From UBA3210 sp963623095 (lineage in GTDB: Bacteria > Bacillota_I > Bacilli_A > RFN20 > CAG-449): DNA of 64,000 nucleotides. Under the pieces are notes generated by a model. The model saw nothing but the letters and a program-made list of their open reading frames with translations, was not told where the DNA came from and did no database searches. Every line of letters starts with the position of its first letter. The first letter of the stretch is position 1. Where the stretch lies: assembly GCA_963623095.1 (NCBI GenBank), contig CAVFKD010000001.1, forward strand, positions 1 through 64,000. Direction: 5' to 3'. Positions 32,838-41,482 of the stretch are shown here, piece by piece. A program made the position numbers and the translations under genes.

Positions 32838-33833
32838 TTATTCAGCTTTTGGTTCTTCAGCAACTGGAGCTGCTGGAGTTTCAGTTTTTTCAGCTGGTTT
32901 AGCTGCTTTTGGAGAGTACTTTTTAACTGTTACTCTTTTGCCAGAAGCTTTTTTAGCTGCTAATGCATCTTCAATCTTCTTAGCTTTGATTAATTTTAAT
33001 TCTTCTTGTTTGTCAAATGAATTTAATGCATCGACCATTGAAACTTCTTCATCTGGTTGTACATTGTAAGCAACTGTTGTTTGGCCACCTTTAGCTTCAA
33101 CAACTGCATCAGCCATTAAACCAACAATTAATTTGATAGCCTTATTTGCGTCATCATTTGATGGAATTGCATAGTCTACTTCATCTGGATCAGCATTTGT
33201 ATCGATGATACCGAATACTGGGATACCTAATTTCTTAGCTTCTGCAACTGCGTTGTGTTCTAATTTTGGATCAACTACGAAGATAGCATTTGGAGTTCTT
33301 CTCATAGCTTTGATACCATCTAAGTTAGCTAATAATTTTTCTTTTTCTTTCTTTAATAAAACAACTTCTTTCTTTGGTAATGATTCGAATGTACCATCAA
33401 TTTCCATTGTTTCTAATGAATTTAAATATTTAATTCTCTTTTGGATTGTTTTGAAGTTAGTTAATGTACCGCCTAACCATCTATTTGAAACATAGAATGA
33501 TCCTGAACGTAATGCTTCTTCAACAACGATTTCTTTTGCTTGTGGTTTTGTACCAACGAATAATACTTTACCGCCTTCAGCAACGATTTTCTTTAAAGCA
33601 TGATATGCTTCTTGAACTTTTTGAGCAGTTTTTACTAAGTCAATGATATAAATACCATTTCTTGAGCCGTAAATGTATTTGCTCATTTTTGGATTCCATC
33701 TTCTTGTTTGATGTCCGAAGTGGCATCCTGCTTCTAATAATCTTTTTGTAGATACAACTGGTTCGTTTTCATCATGGATAACATTAGCCATAACGCTTTC
33801 TTCAGTTACTACAGTTTCTAATTCTTCACTCAT
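32838..33833 (-). CDS. rpsB: Ribosomal protein S2 with terminal extensions
   Basis: The 331-residue S2 has its core from about residue 28 (STKRLLEAGCHFGHQTRRWN, then PKMSKYIYG) to about 255. The family is usually 230-260 residues. The extra length is about 25 acidic residues at the front and some 70 lysine-, alanine-, proline- and glutamate-rich residues at the end (KKASGKRVTVKKYSPKAAKP). Its ribosome site GGAGG lies inside a seven-codon upstream frame whose stop overlaps the S2 ATG. A strong promoter and a leader with several hairpins precede it. Confidence 0.97.
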   Translation of the reverse strand: MSEELETVVTEESVMANVIHDENEPVVSTKRLLEAGCHFGHQTRRWNPKMSKYIYGSRNGIYIIDLVKTAQKVQEAYHALKKIVAEGGKVLFVGTKPQAKEIVVEEALRSGSFYVSNRWLGGTLTNFKTIQKRIKYLNSLETMEIDGTFESLPKKEVVLLKKEKEKLLANLDGIKAMRRTPNAIFVVDPKLEHNAVAEAKKLGIPVFGIIDTNADPDEVDYAIPSNDDANKAIKLIVGLMADAVVEAKGGQTTVAYNVQPDEEVSMVDALNSFDKQEELKLIKAKKIEDALAAKKASGKRVTVKKYSPKAAKPAEKTETPAAPVAEEPKAE

Positions 33834-33846
33834 AGTGAACCTCCAT
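33826..33846 (-). CDS. Putative upstream micro-ORF of rpsB (6 aa)
   Basis: ATG-GAG-GTT-CAC-TAT-GAG-TGA follows its own AAAGGAGG site and ends across the rpsB start codon (ATGAGTGA). The GGAGG that serves rpsB lies inside this frame. The layout would couple S2 initiation to passage of a ribosome through the short frame. It may be chance; the double ribosome site is what makes it worth listing. Confidence 0.35.
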   Translation of the reverse strand: MEVHYE

Positions 33847-33953
33847 TTGTTTATTCCTCCTTTGCTTCTAACATCAGCCCTAATTTTCTTGCCCCTTGGC
33901 TAATTAGACGTGGCGATGAATCCACAAAGTGTGTAGTCTCTATTTCTAGAGCC
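33847..33953 (-). promoter_or_regulatory. Structured 5' leader of rpsB (possible S2 autoregulation site)
   Basis: The leader of about 105 bases can form a long-range pairing GGCT/AGCC (33950-33953 with 33897-33900, extendable to TTGGCT/AGCCAA if transcription starts early). It also has a tetraloop hairpin CTCTA-GAAA-TAGAG and a GTGG/CCAC hairpin (33910-33925). Ribosomal protein operons often carry such leaders for feedback; I cannot match this one to a named class. Confidence 0.45.
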
Positions 33954-33958
33954 AATTT

Positions 33959-33987
33959 ATTCTATCATATTAAAAAGTCTCTATCAA
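33959..33987 (-). promoter_or_regulatory. Promoter of rpsB
   Basis: TTGATA (33982-33987), 17 bases, TAGAAT (33959-33964) on the minus strand. Confidence 0.8.
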
Positions 33988-33999
33988 CAAAAATATTTC

Positions 34000-34917
34000 C
34001 TATTTGTCACCCTTTTTAGCTCTCGGAAAATAGTTTTGATATGATTCAATCATTTTGCTAGTTGAAATATGAGTATAGACTTGGGTTGTTTCTAAAGATT
34101 CATGACCTAATATTTCTTGTATAACTCTTAAATCAACTCCAGAATCTAATAAATGAGTCGCGAAAGAATGACGCATCTTATGAGGATGTAAATCAAGTTC
34201 CATACCAATTTTCTTTTCGACACTTTTTAAAATATATTCAACTCCACGAGTAGTAAGTGGATCACCTCTAGAATTTAAAAATAAAGCATTGGTTGGTTTT
34301 TCAATCTTATTTTTTTCAATTATTTCATTTCGGCATTCACTTATATATTTGTCTAATGCTTTTTTGCATTCAATTGAATAAGGAACAATTCTTTCTTTGT
34401 TTCCTTTACCAACTACCCTAATAATTCTTTGATTTGGATTTAAACTATCTAAAGTTAAACTTACAAGTTCACTGACTCGAAGTCCCGAAGCATATAAAAG
34501 TTCTAATATAGCATGATCTCTTAATGCGAGGAAATCTTCTCTTTTACTATCTTCTTCAAATAATTTATCTAGTTCCTCTTGATGGAGAAAATCAGGTAAA
34601 GTTTTATCTAACTTTGGCGAAGAAATAATTGAAAAAGGATTAAATTTTACATCTCCTTGTTTTAACATCCATTCATAGAATCTTCTTAAAGCAACAAGTC
34701 TTCTTTGGGATGATCTTTTAGAAATACCATTAAGTGTTTCTTCAAGCAAAAAATTTCTAATTAAATTAGATTCGACATCTTGAAAACTTGCATTTTCTTT
34801 TTCCATGAATTCCAAAAACTTATATATATCTCTTCGATATGAATCAATTGTATTTTTGGAATATCCTTTTTGAAAAGACAAATATTCTAAATACTTTTCT
34901 ACTTCATCATTAATCAT
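34000..34917 (-). CDS. xerC: Tyrosine recombinase XerC
   Basis: The 305-residue protein has the SAM-like N-terminal core-binding domain and the catalytic domain. The active residues are all visible: Arg147 (SGLRVSEL), Lys171 (GKGNKER), His246 and Arg249 (HPHKMRHSFATHLL), His272 and nucleophile Tyr281 (GHESLETTQVYTH). With XerD it resolves chromosome dimers at dif. The topA-trmFO-xerC order matches topA-gid-codV of Bacillus, so I call XerC rather than an integrase. It overlaps trmFO by eight bases. hslUV and codY, which follow in Bacillus, are absent. Confidence 0.92.
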   Translation of the reverse strand: MINDEVEKYLEYLSFQKGYSKNTIDSYRRDIYKFLEFMEKENASFQDVESNLIRNFLLEETLNGISKRSSQRRLVALRRFYEWMLKQGDVKFNPFSIISSPKLDKTLPDFLHQEELDKLFEEDSKREDFLALRDHAILELLYASGLRVSELVSLTLDSLNPNQRIIRVVGKGNKERIVPYSIECKKALDKYISECRNEIIEKNKIEKPTNALFLNSRGDPLTTRGVEYILKSVEKKIGMELDLHPHKMRHSFATHLLDSGVDLRVIQEILGHESLETTQVYTHISTSKMIESYQNYFPRAKKGDK

Positions 34918-36190
34918 TGTTTTGTTTTATCCATTCTTTTAAAGATGCAATACTTCTAAGTGCAACTTCATTTTTATCTTTAGTGATATTTAGCATGATG
35001 CCAAAATTTGCGTTCATAGGCGCAAAGTTTTTAACACTTGCATGAGTGATATAATTAACAATTGATCCCATCATAGTAGTATCTGGGATTTTATTAAATT
35101 CTTTTCCTTTAAGTTTTCTATCTAAATATACTGCGCATAATAAACCAGAAGCCGCGGATTCAACATATCCTTCTACACCAGATAATTGACCAACAATGTA
35201 GATATTTTCATGTCCTTTAATAGAAAAATCGCTATTTAAAAATTTTGGTGCGCATATATATGAGTTTCTATGCATTAAACCATAACGAACATATTTTGCG
35301 TTCTTTAATCCAGGAATCAAGCTAAATACTCTTTTTTGTTCTCCATAAGTTAGATTTGTTTGGAATCCAACCATGTTATATAAACTCGCGGATACATTAT
35401 CTTGTCTAAGTTGTAATACTGCATAAGGTTTATTTCCATTATATTCTAGTCCCTTAGGTTTTAATGGTCCAAAACGCAATGTCTTTTCTCCTCTTAATGC
35501 CATTACTTCAATAGGCATACATCCTTCAAAGACTTTATCAAAATCATGTAAAGTCGCTCTTTGGGCATTTATTAATTCATTATAGAAAATATCATATTCT
35601 TCTTTTGTAAAAGGACAGTTGATATAAGAATCATCACCTTGATCATATCTAGATTTACGATAAGCAATATTCATATCGATTGAACTTGCTTCAATAATTG
35701 GCGCGGCAGCATCATAAAAATAGAAATGTTCTTCACCTAGCATTGTTGCGATTTCTTTTGATAAGTCTTCATCAGTTAAAGGTCCAGTCGCAATAATATT
35801 AATTCCATCTTTAAAAGTAGTTACTACTTCAGGAATAACTTCAATATTTGGATTATCATTAATTGCTTTTGTAATATATGAAGAAAAGATATCTCTATCA
35901 ACACTTAATGCATTTCCTGCAGGTACTTCTGAATTAGAAGCTGCTTCCATCATGATAGAGCCAAAGTATTTCATTTCTTCTTTTAAAAGTCCGCAGGCAT
36001 TATCTAAGTTTTTATTTTTTAATGAATTACTACATACTAATTCTCCAAAGCCATCTAAATGATGTGCAGGAGATTTTTTAATAGTTTTTTGTTCATATAA
36101 TCTTACTTTATAGCCTTTATTTGCTAAATACAAACTTGCTTCACTACCTGCAAGTCCTCCTCCAATAACATTGATAATAATTTCTTCCAT
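34910..36190 (-). CDS. trmFO: Folate/FAD-dependent tRNA (uracil-54-C5)-methyltransferase TrmFO
   Basis: The 426-residue flavoprotein makes ribothymidine 54 in the T loop from methylene-tetrahydrofolate. The dinucleotide motif VIGGGLAGSEASLYLA is at 8-23. The segments GELVCSNSLKN and EVPAGNALSVDRD near residue 110 are typical of TrmFO (Gid), as is the late GVEGYVESAASGLL. A GAGG site lies eight bases before the ATG. It follows topA and a terminator. Confidence 0.95.
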   Translation of the reverse strand: MEEIIINVIGGGLAGSEASLYLANKGYKVRLYEQKTIKKSPAHHLDGFGELVCSNSLKNKNLDNACGLLKEEMKYFGSIMMEAASNSEVPAGNALSVDRDIFSSYITKAINDNPNIEVIPEVVTTFKDGINIIATGPLTDEDLSKEIATMLGEEHFYFYDAAAPIIEASSIDMNIAYRKSRYDQGDDSYINCPFTKEEYDIFYNELINAQRATLHDFDKVFEGCMPIEVMALRGEKTLRFGPLKPKGLEYNGNKPYAVLQLRQDNVSASLYNMVGFQTNLTYGEQKRVFSLIPGLKNAKYVRYGLMHRNSYICAPKFLNSDFSIKGHENIYIVGQLSGVEGYVESAASGLLCAVYLDRKLKGKEFNKIPDTTMMGSIVNYITHASVKNFAPMNANFGIMLNITKDKNEVALRSIASLKEWIKQNND

Positions 36191-36231
36191 AGTATAACCT
36201 CACCATCTAGTATATATTAACAAAACAGGCA

Positions 36232-36257
36232 TAAAAAAAGAAGACATAAAGTCTTCT
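36232..36257 (-). terminator. Terminator of topA
   Basis: AGAAGAC/GTCTTCT with a five-base loop and seven T's on the minus strand; the stem overlaps the topA stop codon. Confidence 0.85.
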
Positions 36258-38352
36258 AATTTTTCTTAATTGATTCTATATATCTACATTTAGGGAATGA
36301 AGAACAAGCATAGAAATCTGACTTACCATTTTTACCTTTTTTAATAAGTAAAGGTGAATTACATTTTGGACATAATTTATCAGAAACTACTGGTTCTTCT
36401 TTCTTTGGTGCTTCACTATTTTCATTTTCTAAGATGAAACGACATTTAGGGAAACCTGCACATCCATAGAAGTCACCTTTTTTAGAATGTCTTTTTACTA
36501 AAGGCTTACCGCATTCTGGGCAAACTCTACCTTCTAAAATTTCAACTTCCTTCTTTTCGTTTTGTTTAATATAGTCACAATCTGGATAATTACTACATCC
36601 TACAAACTCACCAAATTTACTTTTTCTTATAACAAGTGGAGAACCACATTTTGGGCATAATTCACCTGTTTGTTTTGGTTCTGTTTTCTTCATCGCAGTA
36701 ATCGCGTTTTCATATAATGGTTCAAATTCATTATAGAACTTGTTTAATAAAGTTAATTTTTCAGAAGTACCTTCCGCGATTGTATCAAGATCTTTTTCCA
36801 TTGATGCAGTATAAGTTGTATCCATAAATGGAGGGAAGAATTCTCCAAGCTTATCGCTTGTTTCCATACCTTGAGAAGTAGGAATAATTGTTCCTTTTTC
36901 TTGTTTGATATAATCTCTATCATACAATGTAGAAATAGTTGAAGCATAAGTAGAAGGTCTACCAATGCCTAATTCTTCCATTGTTTTAACAATCTTTGCT
37001 TCAGTAAATCTACTTGGTCCTTGAGTGAAATGTTGAAGCTTATTAAATTCTTTAACATCAATTTCTTGACCAACTTCTAATTTAGGTAATTTATTTTCTT
37101 CTTCATTATCTAAATCATAAATCTTAGAATAACCATCAAAGATAGTTCTAACTCCTCCGCTGGAGAATAAGAATTCATCTTTTTCAAATTTAATAGAAGT
37201 AAGTTCATCAATTCTTGGAGACATTAATGAAGCTAAAGCTCTATTGTAAATTAATTTATAAAGGTTATATTGTTCAGTTGTTAAATGAGATTTAATACTC
37301 TTTGGAGTTAAATCAAGTCTAGTAGGTCTAATAGCTTCATGTGCATCTTGGGCTAGAGCATTATTCTTTTTAGTTGATACTCCACCTAAATAATTACTAC
37401 CATAATTTGATTCAATATAATCATTCGCATCTTTAATAAATTCTGGTGATAGTCTTATAGAGTCAGTTCTCATATATGTAATTAAACCAACTGTTTCACT
37501 ACCAATATCAATACCTTCATATAACTTTTGAGCGATACTACTTGTCTTCTTAGTTGAATATTTATGTTTATTAAATGCTTCAATTTGTAAAGTAGAAGTA
37601 GTAAATGGAGGTTTTGGATTTACTTTTCTTTGTTTAGTTTGAATATCTTTAACGCTGATGGATTTTGGTAATTTGTTTAATACTTTAGTCGCATCATCTT
37701 CTGTTTTAAGTAATACATCTTCATTATTAATTAAATCGAGTTTAACTTTAATATCATTTGAAAGTAATCCTTCGATAGTCCAATATTCTTCAGGAACGAA
37801 AGCGAGTACTTTCTTTTCTCTTTCAACAATTAATTTTAAAGTGACAGATTGAACTCTACCCGCGGATAAAGAACCAATCTTTCTTTTTAATAAAGTAGAT
37901 AATTTAAATCCCATGATACGATCAATAATACGTCTAGTTTCTTGGGAATTAACTAAATCCATATCTAATATACGAGGATTATTTAATGCTTTAGTAACCG
38001 CAGGTTTAGTAATTTCATGGAATTCTAATCTTTTAGTATTCTTATAATCTAATTTTAATACTTCACTTAAATGCCAAGAAATAGCTTCTCCTTCTCTATC
38101 AGGGTCGGTTGCAAGAATTACTTCATCGCATTTCTTTGCTTCTTTTTTTAAATCTGCGATAACTTTCTTTTTATCCGCAGAATCGACATAAGTAGGTTTG
38201 AAGTCATTTTCAATATCGACTCCAAGTCCTCCTTTTCCTCTAGTTGATAAGTCTCTAATATGACCATAACTAGCCATTACCTTATATTCGTTTCCTAAAT
38301 AAGATTGAATAGTATGACATTTAGTTGGAGATTCGACAATAACAAGTTTCAT
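36256..38352 (-). CDS. topA: DNA topoisomerase I
   Basis: The 698-residue type IA enzyme has the Toprim domain (KLVIVESPTKCHTIQSYLG, then ATDPDREGEAISWHL), the active-site tyrosine in GLITYMRTDS near residue 297, and three C-terminal Cys4 zinc ribbons (CPKCG...CSNYPDC, CPECG...CAGFPKC, CPKCN...CSSFPKC). It relaxes negative supercoils. A GAGGAGG site and a strong promoter at 38382-38410 give it its own start. dprA stands directly upstream, as in many Bacilli. Confidence 0.97.
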   Translation of the reverse strand: MKLVIVESPTKCHTIQSYLGNEYKVMASYGHIRDLSTRGKGGLGVDIENDFKPTYVDSADKKKVIADLKKEAKKCDEVILATDPDREGEAISWHLSEVLKLDYKNTKRLEFHEITKPAVTKALNNPRILDMDLVNSQETRRIIDRIMGFKLSTLLKRKIGSLSAGRVQSVTLKLIVEREKKVLAFVPEEYWTIEGLLSNDIKVKLDLINNEDVLLKTEDDATKVLNKLPKSISVKDIQTKQRKVNPKPPFTTSTLQIEAFNKHKYSTKKTSSIAQKLYEGIDIGSETVGLITYMRTDSIRLSPEFIKDANDYIESNYGSNYLGGVSTKKNNALAQDAHEAIRPTRLDLTPKSIKSHLTTEQYNLYKLIYNRALASLMSPRIDELTSIKFEKDEFLFSSGGVRTIFDGYSKIYDLDNEEENKLPKLEVGQEIDVKEFNKLQHFTQGPSRFTEAKIVKTMEELGIGRPSTYASTISTLYDRDYIKQEKGTIIPTSQGMETSDKLGEFFPPFMDTTYTASMEKDLDTIAEGTSEKLTLLNKFYNEFEPLYENAITAMKKTEPKQTGELCPKCGSPLVIRKSKFGEFVGCSNYPDCDYIKQNEKKEVEILEGRVCPECGKPLVKRHSKKGDFYGCAGFPKCRFILENENSEAPKKEEPVVSDKLCPKCNSPLLIKKGKNGKSDFYACSSFPKCRYIESIKKN

Positions 38353-38381
38353 ATATAGCGTTCCTCCTCAATTGCTTAATT

Positions 38382-38410
38382 ATTATGCTTTCGTTTAGTA
38401 GCAATGTCAA
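38382..38410 (-). promoter_or_regulatory. Promoter of topA
   Basis: TTGACA (38405-38410), 17 bases and CATAAT (38382-38387) on the minus strand. Confidence 0.8.
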
Positions 38411-38444
38411 ACATTTTTTAAGGGAAAATTTGTCCCATTTTCCT

Positions 38445-38470
38445 CTTATTATTAATAAGATAATAATAAG
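38445..38470. repeat. Perfect inverted repeat between dprA and topA
   Basis: CTTATTATTA and TAATAATAAG are exact complements around a six-base loop. No T run follows on the minus strand, so it is not a clear dprA terminator. It could be a transcript-end stabiliser or a protein site upstream of the topA promoter. Confidence 0.55.
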
Positions 38471-38479
38471 GAATTTTTT

Positions 38480-39244
38480 CTAAAATTCTTCAATGATGTC
38501 TTTTGAACTAGAAACAAGTTTAGCCCCTTCTTGAATTAGGGTATTTCCAAAATCATTATCAAAAATAGAATGAGGAACAACAAATATATCCTTACCATCA
38601 TTTAAAGCAAACCTAACACTTATCAATGTTCCTGAATTTTGTTTAACTTCTGGGATTAGTATTTTATCTGATAATCCAACTATGATTCTATTTCTATTTG
38701 CAAAGGTATTTCTTGATACTGTTTCTTTAAATGGGTATTCAGAAATAACAAGTCCTTTTTCTTTTATCTCTTCATAAAGACGATAATTTTCTTTAGGATA
38801 GCAATAATCAATTCCTGTTCCTAATACTGCGATAGTTTTAAAATTATTTTCTAAAGCGCATTTATGGGCAATAGTATCTATCCCATAAGCAAGGCCAGAA
38901 ACAATTACTGGATTTAAGTTTTTAAGTCCACTTAATAGACTTAGAGTTGATTTTTCTCCATAGGAAGAATAATCCCTAGATCCTACCACTCCTAAATAAT
39001 GACGATGTTTTAATAAACTAATATCTCCATAATAAAATAGAATAAACGGAGGCTTATAGATGTTTTTTAAACATTTTGGGTAATCTTCATCAATCAGTGT
39101 TACATAATTACACTTCAGTTCTTGGACCTTTTTTAGAATATTTTCATCATCTAATTTCTCAGTTTTATTAAAGGCTTCTTTAATGTTATCCCAATCGCCT
39201 TTATACTTAATCGCGAAATAACATACAATCTCTCTTACGTTCAT
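38480..39244 (-). CDS. dprA: DNA processing protein DprA/Smf (short form)
   Basis: The 254-residue protein has the Rossmann-like DprA core: GVVGSRDYSSYGEKS, VSGLAYGIDTIAHKCAL, AVLGTGIDYCYP, SEYPF and NRNRIIVGLSD. It lacks the C-terminal winged helix found in many 300- to 370-residue members. DprA loads RecA onto incoming single-stranded DNA during transformation. Its ribosome site GGAG is the 3' arm of a terminator-like hairpin (39249-39286), and the T run is the spacer before the ATG, so expression should be very low unless that hairpin is opened. Confidence 0.93.
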   Translation of the reverse strand: MNVREIVCYFAIKYKGDWDNIKEAFNKTEKLDDENILKKVQELKCNYVTLIDEDYPKCLKNIYKPPFILFYYGDISLLKHRHYLGVVGSRDYSSYGEKSTLSLLSGLKNLNPVIVSGLAYGIDTIAHKCALENNFKTIAVLGTGIDYCYPKENYRLYEEIKEKGLVISEYPFKETVSRNTFANRNRIIVGLSDKILIPEVKQNSGTLISVRFALNDGKDIFVVPHSIFDNDFGNTLIQEGAKLVSSSKDIIEEF

Positions 39245-39286
39245 AAAAAAATATCTCCTTCATTAATAAATAATGTGGAGATATTT
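39245..39286 (-). terminator. Terminator of rnhB that contains the dprA ribosome binding site
   Basis: On the minus strand AAATATCTCC pairs with GGAGATATTT (perfect ten bases, 18-base loop) and seven T's run straight into the dprA ATG. The GGAG of dprA is inside the 3' arm. Confidence 0.75.
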
Positions 39287-39300
39287 CAAATAATCCTAAA

Positions 39301-39924
39301 TTAAAATAAAGAAATTTTATTTTGAGCCACTTTTTGGACTGGTTTATACGAATAACGATAAAGTCCTTTTATTGGTCCATATTTTGAAAGAAGTTCCAGA
39401 TGTTCTTTAGTTGGATAGCCTTTATGCTTCTTTAAATTGTATTGGGGATATTGCTTATCGAGTTCTTCCATAATGTTATCTCTAGTAACTTTGGCAAGAA
39501 TGGAAGCTCCAGCGATACATAATGCTTTTGCATCACCTTTAATCAAATCTTCTTGAGGTATTCCATCAAAGCCAAATAATGGCATACAATCGGTCAATAT
39601 ATAATCAGGCTTAATTCCTAAATTATTAATCGCATCAGTCATTCCTTTTCTGCTGGCTTCATAAATATTTATGCGGTCAATTGTTTCAGGATCAATGACA
39701 ATAATTTGATAATATAATGCATCTTTTATTATCTGAGGGAATAATTCTCTTCTTTTTTTATCTGTTAACTTCTTTGAATCATTGATTGCTTCATTGACAT
39801 AATCTTTTGGAAAAATAACTGCCGCGCAGACAACTGGTCCACATAAAGGTCCTCTTCCTGCTTCATCTGTACCAACAATCAAAGAATAGCCTTGTTCAAA
39901 TAAATGTTTTTCGTAATCTAACAT
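39301..39924 (-). CDS. rnhB: Ribonuclease HII
   Basis: The 207-residue enzyme removes ribonucleotides and RNA from DNA hybrids. It has the acidic motif GTDEAGRGPLCGP (Asp20, Glu21), the aspartate in YILTDCMP, and KVTRD, in family order. Its ATG overlaps the rbgA stop by seven bases. The order rbgA-rnhB-dprA-topA is conserved in Bacilli. Confidence 0.96.
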   Translation of the reverse strand: MLDYEKHLFEQGYSLIVGTDEAGRGPLCGPVVCAAVIFPKDYVNEAINDSKKLTDKKRRELFPQIIKDALYYQIIVIDPETIDRINIYEASRKGMTDAINNLGIKPDYILTDCMPLFGFDGIPQEDLIKGDAKALCIAGASILAKVTRDNIMEELDKQYPQYNLKKHKGYPTKEHLELLSKYGPIKGLYRYSYKPVQKVAQNKISLF

Positions 39925-40772
39925 AATTCATCTACAATTGTTTTAACAATTAATCCTTCCTTAAATTCTTTTAAAAGTAATTGTTCCGCTTTTTCAAGGT
40001 CATAATTTTGTCCTTGTAATAATAAGCCTCTTCTAATTGCAATTCCCTTAAAAATAGTTTCTTCATTTTCTAAATCTTCATCTTTAAGATTATATCTTTC
40101 TTTTAATGCATCTTTATGATTCTTCAATAAGAAATTAATCAATGCAGTTGATAAATCACTAACGGAGATTGTTTCTAATTTCATCGATCCAATTAATGCA
40201 AGATTAATCGCAGCTTGGTTATTATCATAATGTGGAGGTAAAATACCTGGAGTATCTAATAATTCAAACTTATCAACTCTAATCCATTGTTGGCTTCTAG
40301 TATGTCCTGGAGTATTCGCAGAACTTGCGGATCCTCTTTTTGATAAACGATTGATCAATGTTGATTTACCAACGTTAGGAATACCAATAACCATAATTCT
40401 TAAAGGTTGAGGTTTCATTCCTCTTCTTATATCGCGGTCTATTTTATCTTGACCAACAACATAGATATCTTTAATTAATTTGTTAATATCATTATTTTGA
40501 TTTAAATCACACGCGACAGGATAATATCCATCATTTTTGAATTTCTCTTCAAAAGCTTTTAATTTATTCATGTCGCATAAATCTTTTTTAGACATTACAA
40601 TAATTCTTTTTTTAGATTTAGTAAGATTCTCTAAATATTTGTTTTTACTAGAAATAGGAGCTCTTGCATCAACTATTTCTAATACAATATCGATTAATTT
40701 TATTTTTTGTTCGATTTCCCTCATTGCTTTTTGCATATGTCCAGGAAACCAATGAACTCCTTTTTGTTGCAT
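39918..40772 (-). CDS. rbgA: Ribosome biogenesis GTPase RbgA (YlqF)
   Basis: The 284-residue protein is a circularly permuted GTPase: HWFPGHMQKAMRE first, then G4 (MSKKDL), G1 (GIPNVGKSTLINR near 132-144) and G3 (DTPGI), followed by the ANTAR-like C-terminal domain. It drives late 50S assembly. AGGAGG precedes the ATG. It lies nine bases after lepB. Confidence 0.95.
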   Translation of the reverse strand: MQQKGVHWFPGHMQKAMREIEQKIKLIDIVLEIVDARAPISSKNKYLENLTKSKKRIIVMSKKDLCDMNKLKAFEEKFKNDGYYPVACDLNQNNDINKLIKDIYVVGQDKIDRDIRRGMKPQPLRIMVIGIPNVGKSTLINRLSKRGSASSANTPGHTRSQQWIRVDKFELLDTPGILPPHYDNNQAAINLALIGSMKLETISVSDLSTALINFLLKNHKDALKERYNLKDEDLENEETIFKGIAIRRGLLLQGQNYDLEKAEQLLLKEFKEGLIVKTIVDELC

Positions 40773-40781
40773 AAAAACCTC

Positions 40782-41372
40782 CTAAAAAAATTTCCAAGGG
40801 ATAAAAGTTGTTTGATAACTACTTTGACCATTGCACGATTTATCATCCCCACATGAAGCATATTTATAAATAAGTTTTACTTTACCTTTAATTTCGCTTT
40901 TATTGATTGGTCCATAATATCTTGCATCAATAGAATTACCACGATTATCACCTAAAGTAAAATATTGATTCTCACCTAAAGTTATATCAATGTAACTGCC
41001 AGAATAAGTATATTTTGAATAAGATGTTCCTAAATAACTACTTTCATCTAATAATTCATCATTAATATAAATTTGTCCAGTTTTATCAATAACTAAATGT
41101 TCATTTGGTAATCCAATAACTCTTTTAATTACTTCATAATCATCAGAATTATTACTTTTTCTTGTGTATATAACAATATCATTACGGTTAATAGATGCAT
41201 ATTGTATCTTACATGCATATCCAACATAACCTTCAACTAATGTAGGTTCCATAGAAGAACCAACAACTATAAATTGGTAATAGAAGATTTCTGAAACAAT
41301 AAATAAAACACATATTGCCACTAAAACGACAATAGAGATACATGCGCAAATTTTTAATATCTTATTCTTCAT
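40782..41372 (-). CDS. lepB: Signal peptidase I
   Basis: The 196-residue protein has one N-terminal membrane helix (about 7-30). The catalytic serine is Ser40 in GSSMEPTL and the lysine is Lys83 in EVIKRVIG, followed by box E GDNRGNSIDAR. It removes signal peptides outside the membrane. The order lepB-rbgA-rnhB is common in Lactobacillales; in Bacillus rplS takes the lepB place. It has its own consensus promoter. Confidence 0.95.
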   Translation of the reverse strand: MKNKILKICACISIVVLVAICVLFIVSEIFYYQFIVVGSSMEPTLVEGYVGYACKIQYASINRNDIVIYTRKSNNSDDYEVIKRVIGLPNEHLVIDKTGQIYINDELLDESSYLGTSYSKYTYSGSYIDITLGENQYFTLGDNRGNSIDARYYGPINKSEIKGKVKLIYKYASCGDDKSCNGQSSYQTTFIPWKFF

Positions 41373-41393
41373 AAAACATTCTCACCCATAAAG

Positions 41394-41422
41394 ATTATAT
41401 CTTTATATTAGTGTTTAAGCAA
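41394..41422 (-). promoter_or_regulatory. Promoter of lepB
   Basis: TTGCTT (41417-41422), 17 bases and TATAAT (41394-41399) on the minus strand. Confidence 0.8.
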
Positions 41423-41445
41423 CTCATTTTTTAAAGTAAAATCGC

Positions 41446-41470
41446 ACAAAAAAACTAGATTTAATCTAGT
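41446..41470 (-). terminator. Terminator upstream of lepB
   Basis: ACTAGAT/ATCTAGT with a three-base loop and seven T's on the minus strand ends the upstream hypothetical gene. Confidence 0.8.
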
Positions 41471-41482
41471 CTTTTTATAGTA

